Assembly (NCBI GenBank): GCA_020072645.1
Contig: JAIQGK010000004.1
Span: 24,117-88,116, forward strand
From: Terriglobia bacterium
GTDB taxonomy: Bacteria; Acidobacteriota; Terriglobia; Terriglobales; Acidobacteriaceae
Length of the DNA: 64,000 bases
Direction of reading: 5' to 3'
Below the pieces are notes generated by a model. The model was not told where the DNA came from. It saw only the letters and a program-made list of their open reading frames with translations, and ran no database searches. A program made the position numbers and the translations under genes. Shown here piece after piece: positions 34,845 through 44,161 of this stretch (position 1 is the first letter of the stretch; each line of letters starts with the position of its first letter).

Positions 34845-36395
34845 CTACTTCCCCTCAAAGCTCCTGACGAACTCAATCAAGCTCCGCACGCCGATTCCTG
34901 ATGGGCCTTTGGCGATCCAGCTTTTGTTTTCTTCCATCCATGCGGTGCCGGCAATGTCGAGGTGCAGCCATGGTGTGTCGTCGACGAACTCTTTCAGGAA
35001 GACAGCAGCGGTGCTGGCGCCGCCCCAGCGTCCGCCAGTGTTCATAATGTCGGCGATGTTGGAGCGGATCTGGTCGAGATATTCCTGATCGAGCGGAAGA
35101 CGCCAGAATTTTTCTCCTGAGCGTTGCAGCGCAGTTGTGAAGTGCTTATAAGCGTCTTCATCGTTGGCGAAGACGCCGGCATTGGCGTAACCCAAGGCAA
35201 CCACGCAAGCGCCGGTGAGAGTAGCGGCGTCGATGAGATGAGTACAGCCGAGAGTGCGAGCGTAATAGAGTCCGTCGGCTAGGACGAGGCGGCCTTCAGC
35301 ATCAGTATTAATGATCTCAATGGATTTACCGGACATGGCAATCTGGACGTCACCCGGCTTTTGGGCTTTGCCGCTGGGCATGTTTTCTGAGGCGCAAACA
35401 ATGCCAATAACTTTTACTTTGGGCTTGAGCAGGGCAATGGCGCGCATGGCGCCGATCATGGCCGCGCCGCCGGCCATATCGTATTTCATCTTCTCCATGC
35501 CGTCGGCCGGCTTGATGGAGATGCCGCCAGTATCAAACGTAATGCCCTTGCCGACGAGGCCGAGCACTGGTTTTTCCGGCGCACCCTGAGGTTCATAGCG
35601 CATTACGATCAGGCGAGGCTCTTCGTCGGAACCCTGAGACACGCTCCAGAAAGCGCCCATCTTCATTTCTTTGATTTTGTCCGGGCCCATCAGTTCGCAC
35701 TTCAGGCCCACAGTGTCGCACATCTTTTTGGCGCGATCACCCAGCATGGTTGGCGTAAGGCGGTTGCTGGGCTCATTCACCAGTTCGCGGGTGAAATTCT
35801 GTGATTCGCCGATGACCCGGCCCTGCGTCAAGGCGTTTTGCAGTTTGCCCTGATCTGCCCCGGCAGGCGCGACGAGGGTGATGTCTTTTACGCTCAGGTC
35901 TTTGCGATCGCTGCGGTAAGTGTCGGGATCGAAGTCTGCTACCAGAGCACCTTCAACGATTGTGCGCACGGCGTCTTCCGCGCCGCTGCTGAGATCGGGC
36001 ACTAGAATGGCGCAGCTCTTGATCCCCTTGGGCTTTAATGCACGGATGGCGCTGCCGGCGGCTTTGCGTACTTCAGCGTGCGTGAAAGATTTGGCCTTGC
36101 CTGCGCCAACAACCAGAAGCCTTTTGGCTTTCAGTCCCTGGGGACGATGGAGCAGGGCGCTTTCAAAGGCTTTGCCGGTGACTTCTCCAGTGGCCACCAG
36201 CTCCGCCACGGCCTTTTCCAAAGCACCGTCTCTTATTGCCAGTCGAGGTTCAGGCTTGGGAGCTTCTTTGCCGGCTTGGTTGTTTTTGGCAAGATCTTTA
36301 TTCGCAGTGTCTTTCGCGGCGTGGTCCAGAGCAAAAACGACCAGGCATTCGGTTTCAACTTCAGCGGGATTGGAGGCGATCAGGCGGATATCCAT
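34845..36395 (-). CDS. pepA: Leucyl aminopeptidase (M17)
   Basis: 516 residues, the usual length. The C-terminal catalytic domain carries VGKGITFDTGGISIKP, the metal-binding MKYDMAGGAAMIG, and NTDAEGRLVLADGL with the catalytic arginine. M17 peptidases remove N-terminal residues, preferably leucine, from peptides in the cytoplasm using two metal ions, and form hexamers. The N-terminal domain is typical except for a Lys/Ala-rich insertion (about residues 25-50). Stop and start lie close to smpB on the same strand (57 bp). Confidence 0.95.
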   Translation of the reverse strand: MDIRLIASNPAEVETECLVVFALDHAAKDTANKDLAKNNQAGKEAPKPEPRLAIRDGALEKAVAELVATGEVTGKAFESALLHRPQGLKAKRLLVVGAGKAKSFTHAEVRKAAGSAIRALKPKGIKSCAILVPDLSSGAEDAVRTIVEGALVADFDPDTYRSDRKDLSVKDITLVAPAGADQGKLQNALTQGRVIGESQNFTRELVNEPSNRLTPTMLGDRAKKMCDTVGLKCELMGPDKIKEMKMGAFWSVSQGSDEEPRLIVMRYEPQGAPEKPVLGLVGKGITFDTGGISIKPADGMEKMKYDMAGGAAMIGAMRAIALLKPKVKVIGIVCASENMPSGKAQKPGDVQIAMSGKSIEIINTDAEGRLVLADGLYYARTLGCTHLIDAATLTGACVVALGYANAGVFANDEDAYKHFTTALQRSGEKFWRLPLDQEYLDQIRSNIADIMNTGGRWGGASTAAVFLKEFVDDTPWLHLDIAGTAWMEENKSWIAKGPSGIGVRSLIEFVRSFEGK

Positions 36396-36451
36396 AAGTG
36401 CGGGGTTAACTCCTATCTTTGAAAATAAATCTCTAAAAACAAAAAACGCGG

Positions 36452-36979
36452 CTACTGTTTTCGCGACCGGGCAATGGCCTCGCGGGCTTCCTTGTCAGCT
36501 GTGCGGCGACGTTCGGTTTCACGTTTGTCCCAGCTCTGTTTGCCCTTGGCCAAAGCGATCTCACATTTGATCTTACCGTTTTTGAAGTACATGCGCGTTG
36601 GCACCAGGGTGTAGCCTTTTTGCTGGGTCTTGGCCTGCAGTTTACGCAGCTCGTCGGACCGAATAAGAAGTTTGCGGGTGCGTAGCGGAGTATGTCCAGC
36701 ATAACCGGCGTTTTCATAGGCTCCAATGTGAGCATTCAACAGCCATAATTCGCCGTCTTTTAGCAGGGCATAGCCATCTTTCAGGTTCGCGCGGCCGGCG
36801 CGTACGGACTTGACTTCAGACCCGGTCAGCACGATTCCGGCTTCCATCTTGTCTTCAAGAAAGTAATTGTGGCTGGCGGCCCGGTTAAACGTGGCATCGC
36901 GCTCGCCGGAAGCGATGGGATCCCGCTTGACGTTTTTGGGCTTGTTAGGCTCGGTTTGGTGTGTGGTCTGGCGGGCCAT
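36452..36979 (-). CDS. smpB: SsrA-binding protein
   Basis: 175 residues, slightly longer than the usual about 160 because of an N-terminal Lys/Pro-rich extension. The core has NRAASHNYFLEDKMEAGIVL, the GSEVKSVRAGRANLKDGYA motif, LLNAHIGAYE and the basic C-terminal tail KGKQSWDKRE that reaches into the ribosome. SmpB delivers tmRNA to stalled ribosomes. The tmRNA gene itself is not in the window. Confidence 0.96.
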   Translation of the reverse strand: MARQTTHQTEPNKPKNVKRDPIASGERDATFNRAASHNYFLEDKMEAGIVLTGSEVKSVRAGRANLKDGYALLKDGELWLLNAHIGAYENAGYAGHTPLRTRKLLIRSDELRKLQAKTQQKGYTLVPTRMYFKNGKIKCEIALAKGKQSWDKRETERRRTADKEAREAIARSRKQ

Positions 36980-37184
36980 GGCATGCTTCGGCGGCTTACG
37001 GCAAACTTTTTATGCTACCACAGCGCAAAATTGGTTACTAAAGTCGTTCTAGGTAAGGCACCAAAACCGGTGTATAATCTGGCTTCCAAAAACTCTAAAT
37101 CCGGGTAACATTGACGGGAATTGCCCGCACTATTTTCCCTGAAAAATGAAGGACTTAGGAAAAAGCCTAGATGAGTAGGAGCGT

Positions 37185-39554
37185 ATGAGGAAGGTTACAG
37201 CAACCCTCACCATTTTGTTTCTTTTTGCGGCATTTTTGTCCGCCGCGGAATCAGCCAAGAGTCTCTTCCAAAAAGGGGTCAAGGCAGAGGCGCGGCAGGA
37301 CTACGAAGCCGCGTTTGAGTTCTATAAAGCCGCCTATCAACAAAAGCCTGACGAGCTGAAATACCGGGTACCGTTTGAGCGGACCCGCATGCTCTCTGCC
37401 TCAAGCAAGATTAAGCGGGGGCAAAAGCTCAGGGACCAGGGCAGTCTGCAGGAAGCATTGACGGTTTTCCAGCAGGCGCTAGAGGTTGATCCCAGCAACG
37501 ATCTTGCGGCACAGGAGATCCGGCGCACAGAGATCATGATCCAAAAAAGCGCAGGCGGAGGGCAAGCCACTGCAACGCCGCCGAGCCGGCAGGAAGAAGA
37601 AGATCCCCTACGGAAGCGCCTGGAGAATGCCAGCTCTCCAGTGGCCCTGGCCCAGTTTCCTGATTCGCCAATCACTGCGCTGGAAATGACCGAAGATTCC
37701 AAAGTGGCGTATGAAACGATTGGCAAGCTGGCCGGCATCAACGTGCTGTTTGATCCCGATTACACTTCCCGCCGCCTGAGCATCAAGCTGAAAGGCGTGA
37801 GTTTGCAGGAAGGATTGGACATTGTTGCGCTGGAGTCGCGCACATTCTGGCGCCCGGTAACGCCGAACACAATTTTTGTTGCCCAGGATACGCAGGCGAA
37901 GCGCCGCGAACTGGAGCAAAACGTAGTAAAGACTTTTTATCTCGGCAACGTTTCCGGCCCCACTGACCTTCAGGACATTGTGAACGCCATCCGCACGGTG
38001 CTTGAAGTGCAGCGCATTCAGCAGATTCCATCGCAGAGCGCCATCGTAATTAAAGGCACTCCAGACCAACTGGCGCTGGCTGAGAAGATGATCGACGATA
38101 TCGATAAATCCAAGCCTGAAGTCATCGTGGATGTGTGGGTGGCGCAGGTACGGCGAGACAAGCTGCGCAATCTGGGCATTACGCCGCCGCAAAATATGGT
38201 CGTGGCCCTGCAAGGCACCAATACCACCAGTACGGGCACTGGCACCACTACCACGACGACCCCGGGCTCCGGCTTGAACTTTAACGATCTCCAACACCTG
38301 AATTCGACGAACTATGCGGTGACGATTGATCCCTTGAAAGCAGTAGCATTGTTTTCCGATGCCGACACCAAGATCATGCAGAATCCGAAGCTCCGCGCCA
38401 CGGATAATGAAAAGGCTACGCTTACCATTGCGGACAAGATTCCGATCGCGACAGGTTCATTTGGTACGCCGCTGGGCATCGGCACAGGCGTAGGTTCAGT
38501 GGGCGTGAACACGCAGTTCACCTATACAGACGTCGGCGTGAAAATGGAAATCACGCCGCGCGTGCATCCGGATGGACAGGTGACGCTGAAGACGTCACTG
38601 GAAATCTCAAACCTGAACGGATCGCAGACCATCGGCGGCATTACGCAGCCAATTATCAGCACACGCAAGGTTGAGCACACCATCCGTTTGATGGACGGAG
38701 AAACCAACCTGCTGGGCGGAATCCTGGAAGTGCAGGACACCAGTTCGACGGGTGGCACGCCGTTTTTGGGGCAGATCCCCCTGCTGAAGTACCTGTTCTC
38801 ATCGACGCAAAAAGAACATATTACGAATGAGTTGGTGTTTGTGCTGGTACCGCACATTGTGCGCGGCCAGGAACTGAATGATTTGAATCGCCGCGCGTTT
38901 GACGTGGGCACGGGCAGCGGAATAGATCTGCGCATGGCGGGCCGGCAGGTCCCTGCCAGCAACGCTACTCCGGCAGCAGCTACGCCGGCGCCGCAGCAGC
39001 CCGCAGGCGGAGCGCCGATGACTCCAGCGCGGCAGCCATCGGCTACCGTTCCGCAGCAGGTTCCTAGGCAGCAGCCGCCGCAGCAGCAAAATGCAGCGCC
39101 ACAGGGCACACCTGCGCAGCAGCAAACGCTCAAGCCAGGCCAGGTGGGATTGCGTCTGGAGCCTGGAGCATTGCAGCAGGGAGTTGGAAGCAGCTTCCCC
39201 ATGACGGTGATGTTGTCACAGGGCGAGGACATTGCATCGATTCCCATTCAAATTAGTTACGATCCAAAGGTGTTCCAGTTCGTGAAAGTCACGAATGGTG
39301 ATTTCCTGGCCAAAGACGGCCAGAACGTGGCGCTGGTGTATCGCGACGACCCGGCAACGGGCAGACTGCAGATCACCGCGCAACGGCCTCCGGGATCGCA
39401 GGGCATCACGGGCGATGGCACTGTGTTTAACCTGACGTTTACGGCGAAGGCCAAAGGTACTGGCGCGATTTCCATTGCCGTGCCGGGAGCACGGAACAGC
39501 AAGAACCAGCCGGTGAACGTACTGGGATCGCAAAGCACAATCACGGTAAACTAG
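37185..39554 (+). CDS. Secretin (GspD/PilQ type) with TPR and C-terminal cohesin-like domain
   Basis: 789 residues; AGGAG just before the ATG and a signal peptide ending near AESA. Residues about 20-110 have TPR-like helices; about 150-310 the N-domains (INVLFDPDYTSRRLSIKLKG, then the NAIRTVLEV and IKGTPDQLALAEKMIDDID repeats); about 350-580 the secretin barrel (VKMEITPRVHPDGQVTLK, LLGGILEVQD, FLGQIPLLKYLF, TNELVFVLVPHIV). A Pro/Gln-rich linker leads to a cohesin-like domain (about 655-789: VGLRLEPGALQQGV, ISYDPKVFQF, GTVFNLTFTAKAKGTG). It forms an outer-membrane pore for type II secretion or type IV pili. Two pseudopilin genes follow. Confidence 0.9.
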   Translation: MRKVTATLTILFLFAAFLSAAESAKSLFQKGVKAEARQDYEAAFEFYKAAYQQKPDELKYRVPFERTRMLSASSKIKRGQKLRDQGSLQEALTVFQQALEVDPSNDLAAQEIRRTEIMIQKSAGGGQATATPPSRQEEEDPLRKRLENASSPVALAQFPDSPITALEMTEDSKVAYETIGKLAGINVLFDPDYTSRRLSIKLKGVSLQEGLDIVALESRTFWRPVTPNTIFVAQDTQAKRRELEQNVVKTFYLGNVSGPTDLQDIVNAIRTVLEVQRIQQIPSQSAIVIKGTPDQLALAEKMIDDIDKSKPEVIVDVWVAQVRRDKLRNLGITPPQNMVVALQGTNTTSTGTGTTTTTTPGSGLNFNDLQHLNSTNYAVTIDPLKAVALFSDADTKIMQNPKLRATDNEKATLTIADKIPIATGSFGTPLGIGTGVGSVGVNTQFTYTDVGVKMEITPRVHPDGQVTLKTSLEISNLNGSQTIGGITQPIISTRKVEHTIRLMDGETNLLGGILEVQDTSSTGGTPFLGQIPLLKYLFSSTQKEHITNELVFVLVPHIVRGQELNDLNRRAFDVGTGSGIDLRMAGRQVPASNATPAAATPAPQQPAGGAPMTPARQPSATVPQQVPRQQPPQQQNAAPQGTPAQQQTLKPGQVGLRLEPGALQQGVGSSFPMTVMLSQGEDIASIPIQISYDPKVFQFVKVTNGDFLAKDGQNVALVYRDDPATGRLQITAQRPPGSQGITGDGTVFNLTFTAKAKGTGAISIAVPGARNSKNQPVNVLGSQSTITVN

Positions 39555-39567
39555 TAGAAGGTCCGTG

Positions 39568-40074
39568 ATGAGGCAGAGACAAACAAATCGTCTGAGCCGG
39601 GGTTTGATGAGCAGGCATTTGCCGGCGCGCCGTCAGAGTGGTGTGACCCTGCTGGAAATGATTGTGGTAATCACAATCCTGCTGATCCTGATGGGGGCGG
39701 CGGTTCCAGTGCTGAAAGTAAGCGTGCGCCGCCAGCGGGAAGTGGACTTGCGGCGCGACCTTTGGGAAATGCGTGGCGCGATTGATCGCTATAAGGACGC
39801 AGCGGACAAAAATGCGTTTCAGCAGAAGCTGGGTTCTGAGGGATATCCGCCGGACTTGGATACGCTGGTCAACGGCGTGGAGATTGCAGGCGGTAAGAAA
39901 CTCCGTTTTCTGCGCCGCATCCCGGTAGACCCCATGACCGGGAACACGGATTGGGGCCTGCGCTCCATGCAGGATGATCCTCAGTCGGATTCCTGGGGCG
40001 GGCAGAACGTGTTTGATGTGTACACAAAGTCCACCGGTGTCGGCCTGGATGGCACCAAATATAAGGATTGGTAA
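39568..40074 (+). CDS. GspG-like pseudopilin
   Basis: 168 residues from the ATG at 39568. The class III leader is RRQSG-VTLLEMIVVITILL, cut after Gly with Glu at +5; the following hydrophobic helix, then EVDLRRDLWEMRGAIDRYKD and PVDPMTGNTDWGL, are typical of the GspG major pseudopilin family, including the DPxTG segment. The full calcium-site pattern is not obvious. It lies 13 bp after the secretin and 4 bp before another pseudopilin. Confidence 0.88.
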   Translation: MRQRQTNRLSRGLMSRHLPARRQSGVTLLEMIVVITILLILMGAAVPVLKVSVRRQREVDLRRDLWEMRGAIDRYKDAADKNAFQQKLGSEGYPPDLDTLVNGVEIAGGKKLRFLRRIPVDPMTGNTDWGLRSMQDDPQSDSWGGQNVFDVYTKSTGVGLDGTKYKDW

Positions 40075-40078
40075 CTTT

Positions 40079-40489
40079 ATGATCGGTCCATTCAGATTAC
40101 AGAGGCGGCAGCGCGGCTTCACGCTGATTGAGATGATCATCGTGTGCGCCATCATCTCCATTCTGCTGGGCATCATGGTGCCGATTTATCGCATTCACAT
40201 CCTGCACGCAAATGAAGCGGTACTGAAAGAGGACCTTTACAATATGCGGCAGGCCATTGATCAGTACACGCAGGACAAAGGCAAAGCACCTCAAGCTCTG
40301 GATGACATTGTTTCAGCGGGCTATCTGCACGCGATTCCCAAAGATCCTTTTACCCATGCCACCGATTCATGGCAGACCGTGCAGGAAGACGTGCTGACCA
40401 GCATTGACCAGACGCAGCCGGGCATCAGCGACGTGAAAAGCGGATCAAGCCTGGTCAGCTCTGAAGGCACGGCTTACAACACCTGGTGA
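40079..40489 (+). CDS. Second GspG-like pseudopilin
   Basis: 136 residues; ATG 4 bp after the previous stop. Leader RRQRG-FTLIEMIIVCAIISI with Glu at +5, then EAVLKEDLYNMRQAIDQYTQ and IPKDPFTHATDSWQ. It is a close relative of the preceding gene, so both pilins probably derive from duplication. It ends the secretin operon. It would be processed by a prepilin peptidase not present in the window. Confidence 0.87.
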   Translation: MIGPFRLQRRQRGFTLIEMIIVCAIISILLGIMVPIYRIHILHANEAVLKEDLYNMRQAIDQYTQDKGKAPQALDDIVSAGYLHAIPKDPFTHATDSWQTVQEDVLTSIDQTQPGISDVKSGSSLVSSEGTAYNTW

Positions 40490-40605
40490 GCTTTGTTTTT
40501 GTCGCTTTGCTTCAAACCGCTTGCGATTCATCGTCGCGAATAGGTTCTAAGCACCTGTTGCGCGCCAAGCCGTCTTCAGACACTTAAACGTAATCCAGAA
40601 TGAAT

Positions 40606-41010
40606 TTACGCGGCCGTCTCGCCTTCTTCCGGCTCGGTTTCAGCAATTGGATCAAGCTCCGCTTCCTTCTCCGATTCCCGCACCGCTTCCGGATCGACCT
40701 GGCGCTCGTGTGCATGCTGCTCTTTGCGGCTAATGCCGGCGCGCTCGGGCAGGTCTTCTCCTGTTTCTTTAAAAAAAGGCGTAGTGCCGGTCTGGTCTGA
40801 AGCCTCGGCTGACATCTGGCCTGAATTGTGCGTGCCCACCGCGCCTACATGTGGTTCTTGATCGGATCCTTCATGGCCAAGCTGCTTGCCTAAATTTCTC
40901 ATCTCCCATTCACCTCTCTCAATCCCGCGATCAACGATGCCTTCGCGAATTCTGCTGTCCAAGTCGCACCTCCCGGTGTCTGAGGGTTGGATGCCGGAAG
41001 CAGAGCTCAA
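40606..41010 (-). CDS. Hydrophilic hypothetical protein
   Basis: 134 codons, or about 98 if it starts at the internal ATG 40902 ([13 protein letters not shown]), which has GAGAGG and GGGAG upstream. The sequence is highly charged and without hydrophobic segments, with repeated Glu/Gly ([26 protein letters not shown]), suggesting a disordered protein. I do not recognise the family. It faces hutU, whose start is 67 bp away. Confidence 0.5.
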   Translation of the reverse strand: MSSASGIQPSDTGRCDLDSRIREGIVDRGIERGEWEMRNLGKQLGHEGSDQEPHVGAVGTHNSGQMSAEASDQTGTTPFFKETGEDLPERAGISRKEQHAHERQVDPEAVRESEKEAELDPIAETEPEEGETAA

Positions 41011-41076
41011 GGTGGGGCACAGAACGGCGGTAGCGATTCAACGCTTAACCAGACCCATATTTGCTACCATCTTTGT

Positions 41077-42768
41077 ATGCCGGTTGATACTGAAATTCAG
41101 GCTACTCATCTTCCTCCGCTGAAGGCCCCGCGTGGAACAGAAATCACCTGCAAAGGCTGGCCGCAGGAAGCCGCGATGCGCATGCTCATGAACAACCTCG
41201 ATGATGAGGTGGGCGAGCGCCCGACAGACCTGGTGGTCTATGGCGGCACGGGCAAAGCAGCCCGCAACCAGCAATGCCTGGAGGCGATCCTTGCGTCCTT
41301 GAAGTCCTTGGACAGTGATGAGACGCTGCTGGTGCAATCGGGCAAACCCGTGGGAATTTTTAAAACGCATGACTACGCGCCGCGAGTGTTGATTGCCAAC
41401 TCCAACCTTGTGGGCCACTGGTCAAACTGGGAAAAGTTCAACGAGCTGGAACGCGCCGGACTCATGATGTATGGGCAGATGACGGCGGGCTCGTGGATTT
41501 ATATCGGTTCGCAAGGAATCATTCAGGGGACATTTGAGACGTTTGCCGCGGCGGCAGAAAAACATTTTGGCGGCGAACTGGCGGGGAAACTGATCGTGAG
41601 CGGCGGCATGGGCGGCATGGGTGGCGCGCAGCCGCTGGCGGCGACGATGACTGGCGCGTGCTTTCTGGGAATTGACGTGGACGCAGAGCGCATCAAGAAG
41701 CGCCTGAAGACCGGCTACTGCGACTTCATGGTCAACAATCTGGATGAAGCGCTGCGTATTCTGAAGAATGCCGTGCGCAAGAAAGAAGCGATTTCCGTGG
41801 GGCTGGTGGGGAACTGCGCGGACGTAATTCCTGAGCTGGCCGAGCGTGGCGTGCTTCCGGACATTCTTACCGACCAGACTTCGGCGCATGATCCGCTGAA
41901 CGGCTATGTGCCCAACGGCATGTCGCTGGAGCAGGCGCTCGAGCTGCGGAAGAACGATCCCAAGGCGTATCTGGAAAAATCAATGAACGCGATGGCGCGC
42001 CACGTGGAAGGCATGCTGCGCCTGCAGAAGATGGGCAGCGTGACGTTCGATTACGGCAACAACATCCGGACATTTGCGTTCCAACAGGGCGTAAAGAACG
42101 CTTATGATTTTCCCGGCTTTGTCCCGGCATACATTCGTCCTCTGTTCTGCGAAGGACGCGGGCCATTCCGGTGGGTGGCACTCTCCGGCGATCCGGCAGA
42201 TATCGCTGTAACCGACGATCTGGTGCTGGAGATGTTTCCGAAGAACCGCATCCTGAGCCGCTGGATTGATCTGGCGCGCAAGCGCATCAAGTTCCAGGGA
42301 CTGCCGGCGCGCATCTGCTGGCTGGGTTACGGCGAGCGCGCGCAGTTCGGCCTGGCGATGAATGAATTGGTAAAGAAAGGCAAGATCAAGGCACCGATAG
42401 TGATCGGTCGCGACCATCTGGATTGCGGGTCGGTGGCTTCGCCGTATCGCGAGACCGAGAGCATGAAAGACGGCAGCGATGCCGTGGCCGACTGGCCGCT
42501 GCTCAATGCTCTGCTTAATACTGCCAGCGGCGCCAGTTGGGTTTCGATCCATAATGGAGGCGGCGTAGGCATTGGCTATTCATTGCACGCCGGGCAAGTT
42601 ACCGTCGCCGACGGGACAGAGATGATGGCAAAGCGTATTGAGCGCGTGCTGACGAATGATCCGGGAATTGGCGTGGCGCGGCACGTGGACGCTGGGTATG
42701 AAGAGGCAGAGCGGTTCGCGGAGAAAACGGGCGTGAAGGTACCGATGAAGCTCCGTCCCGAGCGGTAG
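41077..42768 (+). CDS. hutU: Urocanate hydratase
   Basis: 563 residues from the ATG at 41077; an upstream in-frame ATG at 40987 lies in sequence antisense to another gene and is less likely. Family motifs: [40 protein letters not shown], the NAD-binding [37 protein letters not shown], and [13 protein letters not shown]. The enzyme converts urocanate to imidazolonepropionate with bound NAD in histidine degradation. hutI follows in the same direction. No hutH (histidine ammonia-lyase) is in the window. Confidence 0.97.
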   Translation: MPVDTEIQATHLPPLKAPRGTEITCKGWPQEAAMRMLMNNLDDEVGERPTDLVVYGGTGKAARNQQCLEAILASLKSLDSDETLLVQSGKPVGIFKTHDYAPRVLIANSNLVGHWSNWEKFNELERAGLMMYGQMTAGSWIYIGSQGIIQGTFETFAAAAEKHFGGELAGKLIVSGGMGGMGGAQPLAATMTGACFLGIDVDAERIKKRLKTGYCDFMVNNLDEALRILKNAVRKKEAISVGLVGNCADVIPELAERGVLPDILTDQTSAHDPLNGYVPNGMSLEQALELRKNDPKAYLEKSMNAMARHVEGMLRLQKMGSVTFDYGNNIRTFAFQQGVKNAYDFPGFVPAYIRPLFCEGRGPFRWVALSGDPADIAVTDDLVLEMFPKNRILSRWIDLARKRIKFQGLPARICWLGYGERAQFGLAMNELVKKGKIKAPIVIGRDHLDCGSVASPYRETESMKDGSDAVADWPLLNALLNTASGASWVSIHNGGGVGIGYSLHAGQVTVADGTEMMAKRIERVLTNDPGIGVARHVDAGYEEAERFAEKTGVKVPMKLRPER

Positions 42769-42829
42769 CGAGGGAGCCCTTTCATCACAAAGGACACGAA
42801 GGAACACGAAGGGCAGCGCCACTGACATT

Positions 42830-44119
42830 TTGCCAAAATCCACTCAATCTCCCTACCTTCTTCTGGCCAACATCGGTCAGCTGCTTACGCTGCGCGGTGG
42901 AGCTGCGCCAAGACGCAGAACCGAACTTCAAGAAATCGGCCTAATAAAAGATGCTGCCGTACTTTGCGGCGGTGGGAAGATCCTTGCCTCTGGCCCGCAG
43001 CGCGAATTGCTGCGCGATCCCTGGTTGAGAAGCCACCGCAAAAAAATCAAGGAGCTTGATTGTCAGAGCGGGGTAGTGATCCCAGGGTTGATTGATTGCC
43101 ACACACATCCGGTGTTCACCGATCCGCGCTTGGTCGACTTTGAAAAGAGGATCAGCGGGGCGGGCTATGAAGAGATTGCGGCGGCTGGAGGCGGGATTCG
43201 GTCGAGCGTCGCGGGGGTGCGAAGGGCGAGCCGGGGCGAGCTGAGCAAGAAGGTGCTCACGGCGCTTAATGCCATGCTGAAGCAGGGAACCAGCGTGGTG
43301 GAAGCCAAATCCGGCTATGGCTTGACGCTGGAAGATGAGATTAAGTCGCTGCAGGCGATACGCGATGGGGCGCGGCAATGGCCGGGAGAAGTGGTCCCAA
43401 CGCTGCTGGCAGCGCATGTGGTGCCGCAGGAATATGCGGGCAAAGCAGACGGCTATGTCAAGAAAGTCTGCGACGAGATGATTCCGCTGGTGGCCAAAAA
43501 GAAGCTGGCGAAGTACGTTGACGTATTTTGCGATCGGGGGGCATTTACGCAAGAGCAGTCGGAGAAGGTCCTGGCGGCGGCGCGCAAGCACGGTCTGGGG
43601 ACACGTGCCCACGTCTGCCAGTTTACGGCGGCAAAATTGAAGCCCTTGCTTGAGTATCAGCCTGCCTCTTTCGATCACATGGACTGTGTGCAGCCAGAAG
43701 ATGTTTCATTGCTGGCGCGCGGAGACACAGTAGCGGTCCTGCTGCCCGGAGCAAATTATTTTCTTGGACACAAAGAATTTCCCGATGCGCGACGACTGAT
43801 CGAGGCAGGTGTGCCCGTGGCATTAGCCACGGACTACAATCCCGGGACTTCACCGACACCCAGCATGCCATTTGTGATTTCACTTGCCTGCACACATATG
43901 AAGATGACGCCGGCGGAGGCGATTGCCGCAGCAACGATCAACGCCGCGTGTGCCTTGCAGATGCAAGACCGGAAGGGCAGTCTGGAGGCGGGCAAAGATG
44001 CGGATTTAGCGGTTTTTGATGTGAAAGATTACAGGGAAATAGCTTATTGGTTTGCCTGGGACCGCTGTGTTGAAATGGTAGTGGCGGGAAAAGTTGTGGG
44101 ATTGGATCGGCGACCATGA
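42830..44119 (+). CDS. hutI: Imidazolonepropionase
   Basis: 429 residues; TTG start at 42830 with no strong ribosome binding site. Amidohydrolase-fold motifs: VVIPGLIDCHTHPVF, YEEIAAAGGGIRSSV, KSGYGLTLEDEIK, LAAHVVPQEY, the metal-binding HV in RAHVCQFTAA, and ATDYNPGTSPTPSMPF. It hydrolyses imidazolonepropionate to formiminoglutamate, the step after HutU. The gene follows hutU after 61 bp that hold a copy of a dispersed GGACACGAAGG repeat. The pathway's other genes must lie elsewhere. Confidence 0.96.
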   Translation: MPKSTQSPYLLLANIGQLLTLRGGAAPRRRTELQEIGLIKDAAVLCGGGKILASGPQRELLRDPWLRSHRKKIKELDCQSGVVIPGLIDCHTHPVFTDPRLVDFEKRISGAGYEEIAAAGGGIRSSVAGVRRASRGELSKKVLTALNAMLKQGTSVVEAKSGYGLTLEDEIKSLQAIRDGARQWPGEVVPTLLAAHVVPQEYAGKADGYVKKVCDEMIPLVAKKKLAKYVDVFCDRGAFTQEQSEKVLAAARKHGLGTRAHVCQFTAAKLKPLLEYQPASFDHMDCVQPEDVSLLARGDTVAVLLPGANYFLGHKEFPDARRLIEAGVPVALATDYNPGTSPTPSMPFVISLACTHMKMTPAEAIAAATINAACALQMQDRKGSLEAGKDADLAVFDVKDYREIAYWFAWDRCVEMVVAGKVVGLDRRP

Positions 44120-44161
44120 AGATTCAGGGGATTTGATGAACCGAAGATCGGATGGATATTC

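Noticed and set aside
37073-37078. Promoter with TATAAT before the secretin gene
   Set aside because: The -10 is perfect but no -35 element is found at 16-18 bp spacing, so support is too weak.
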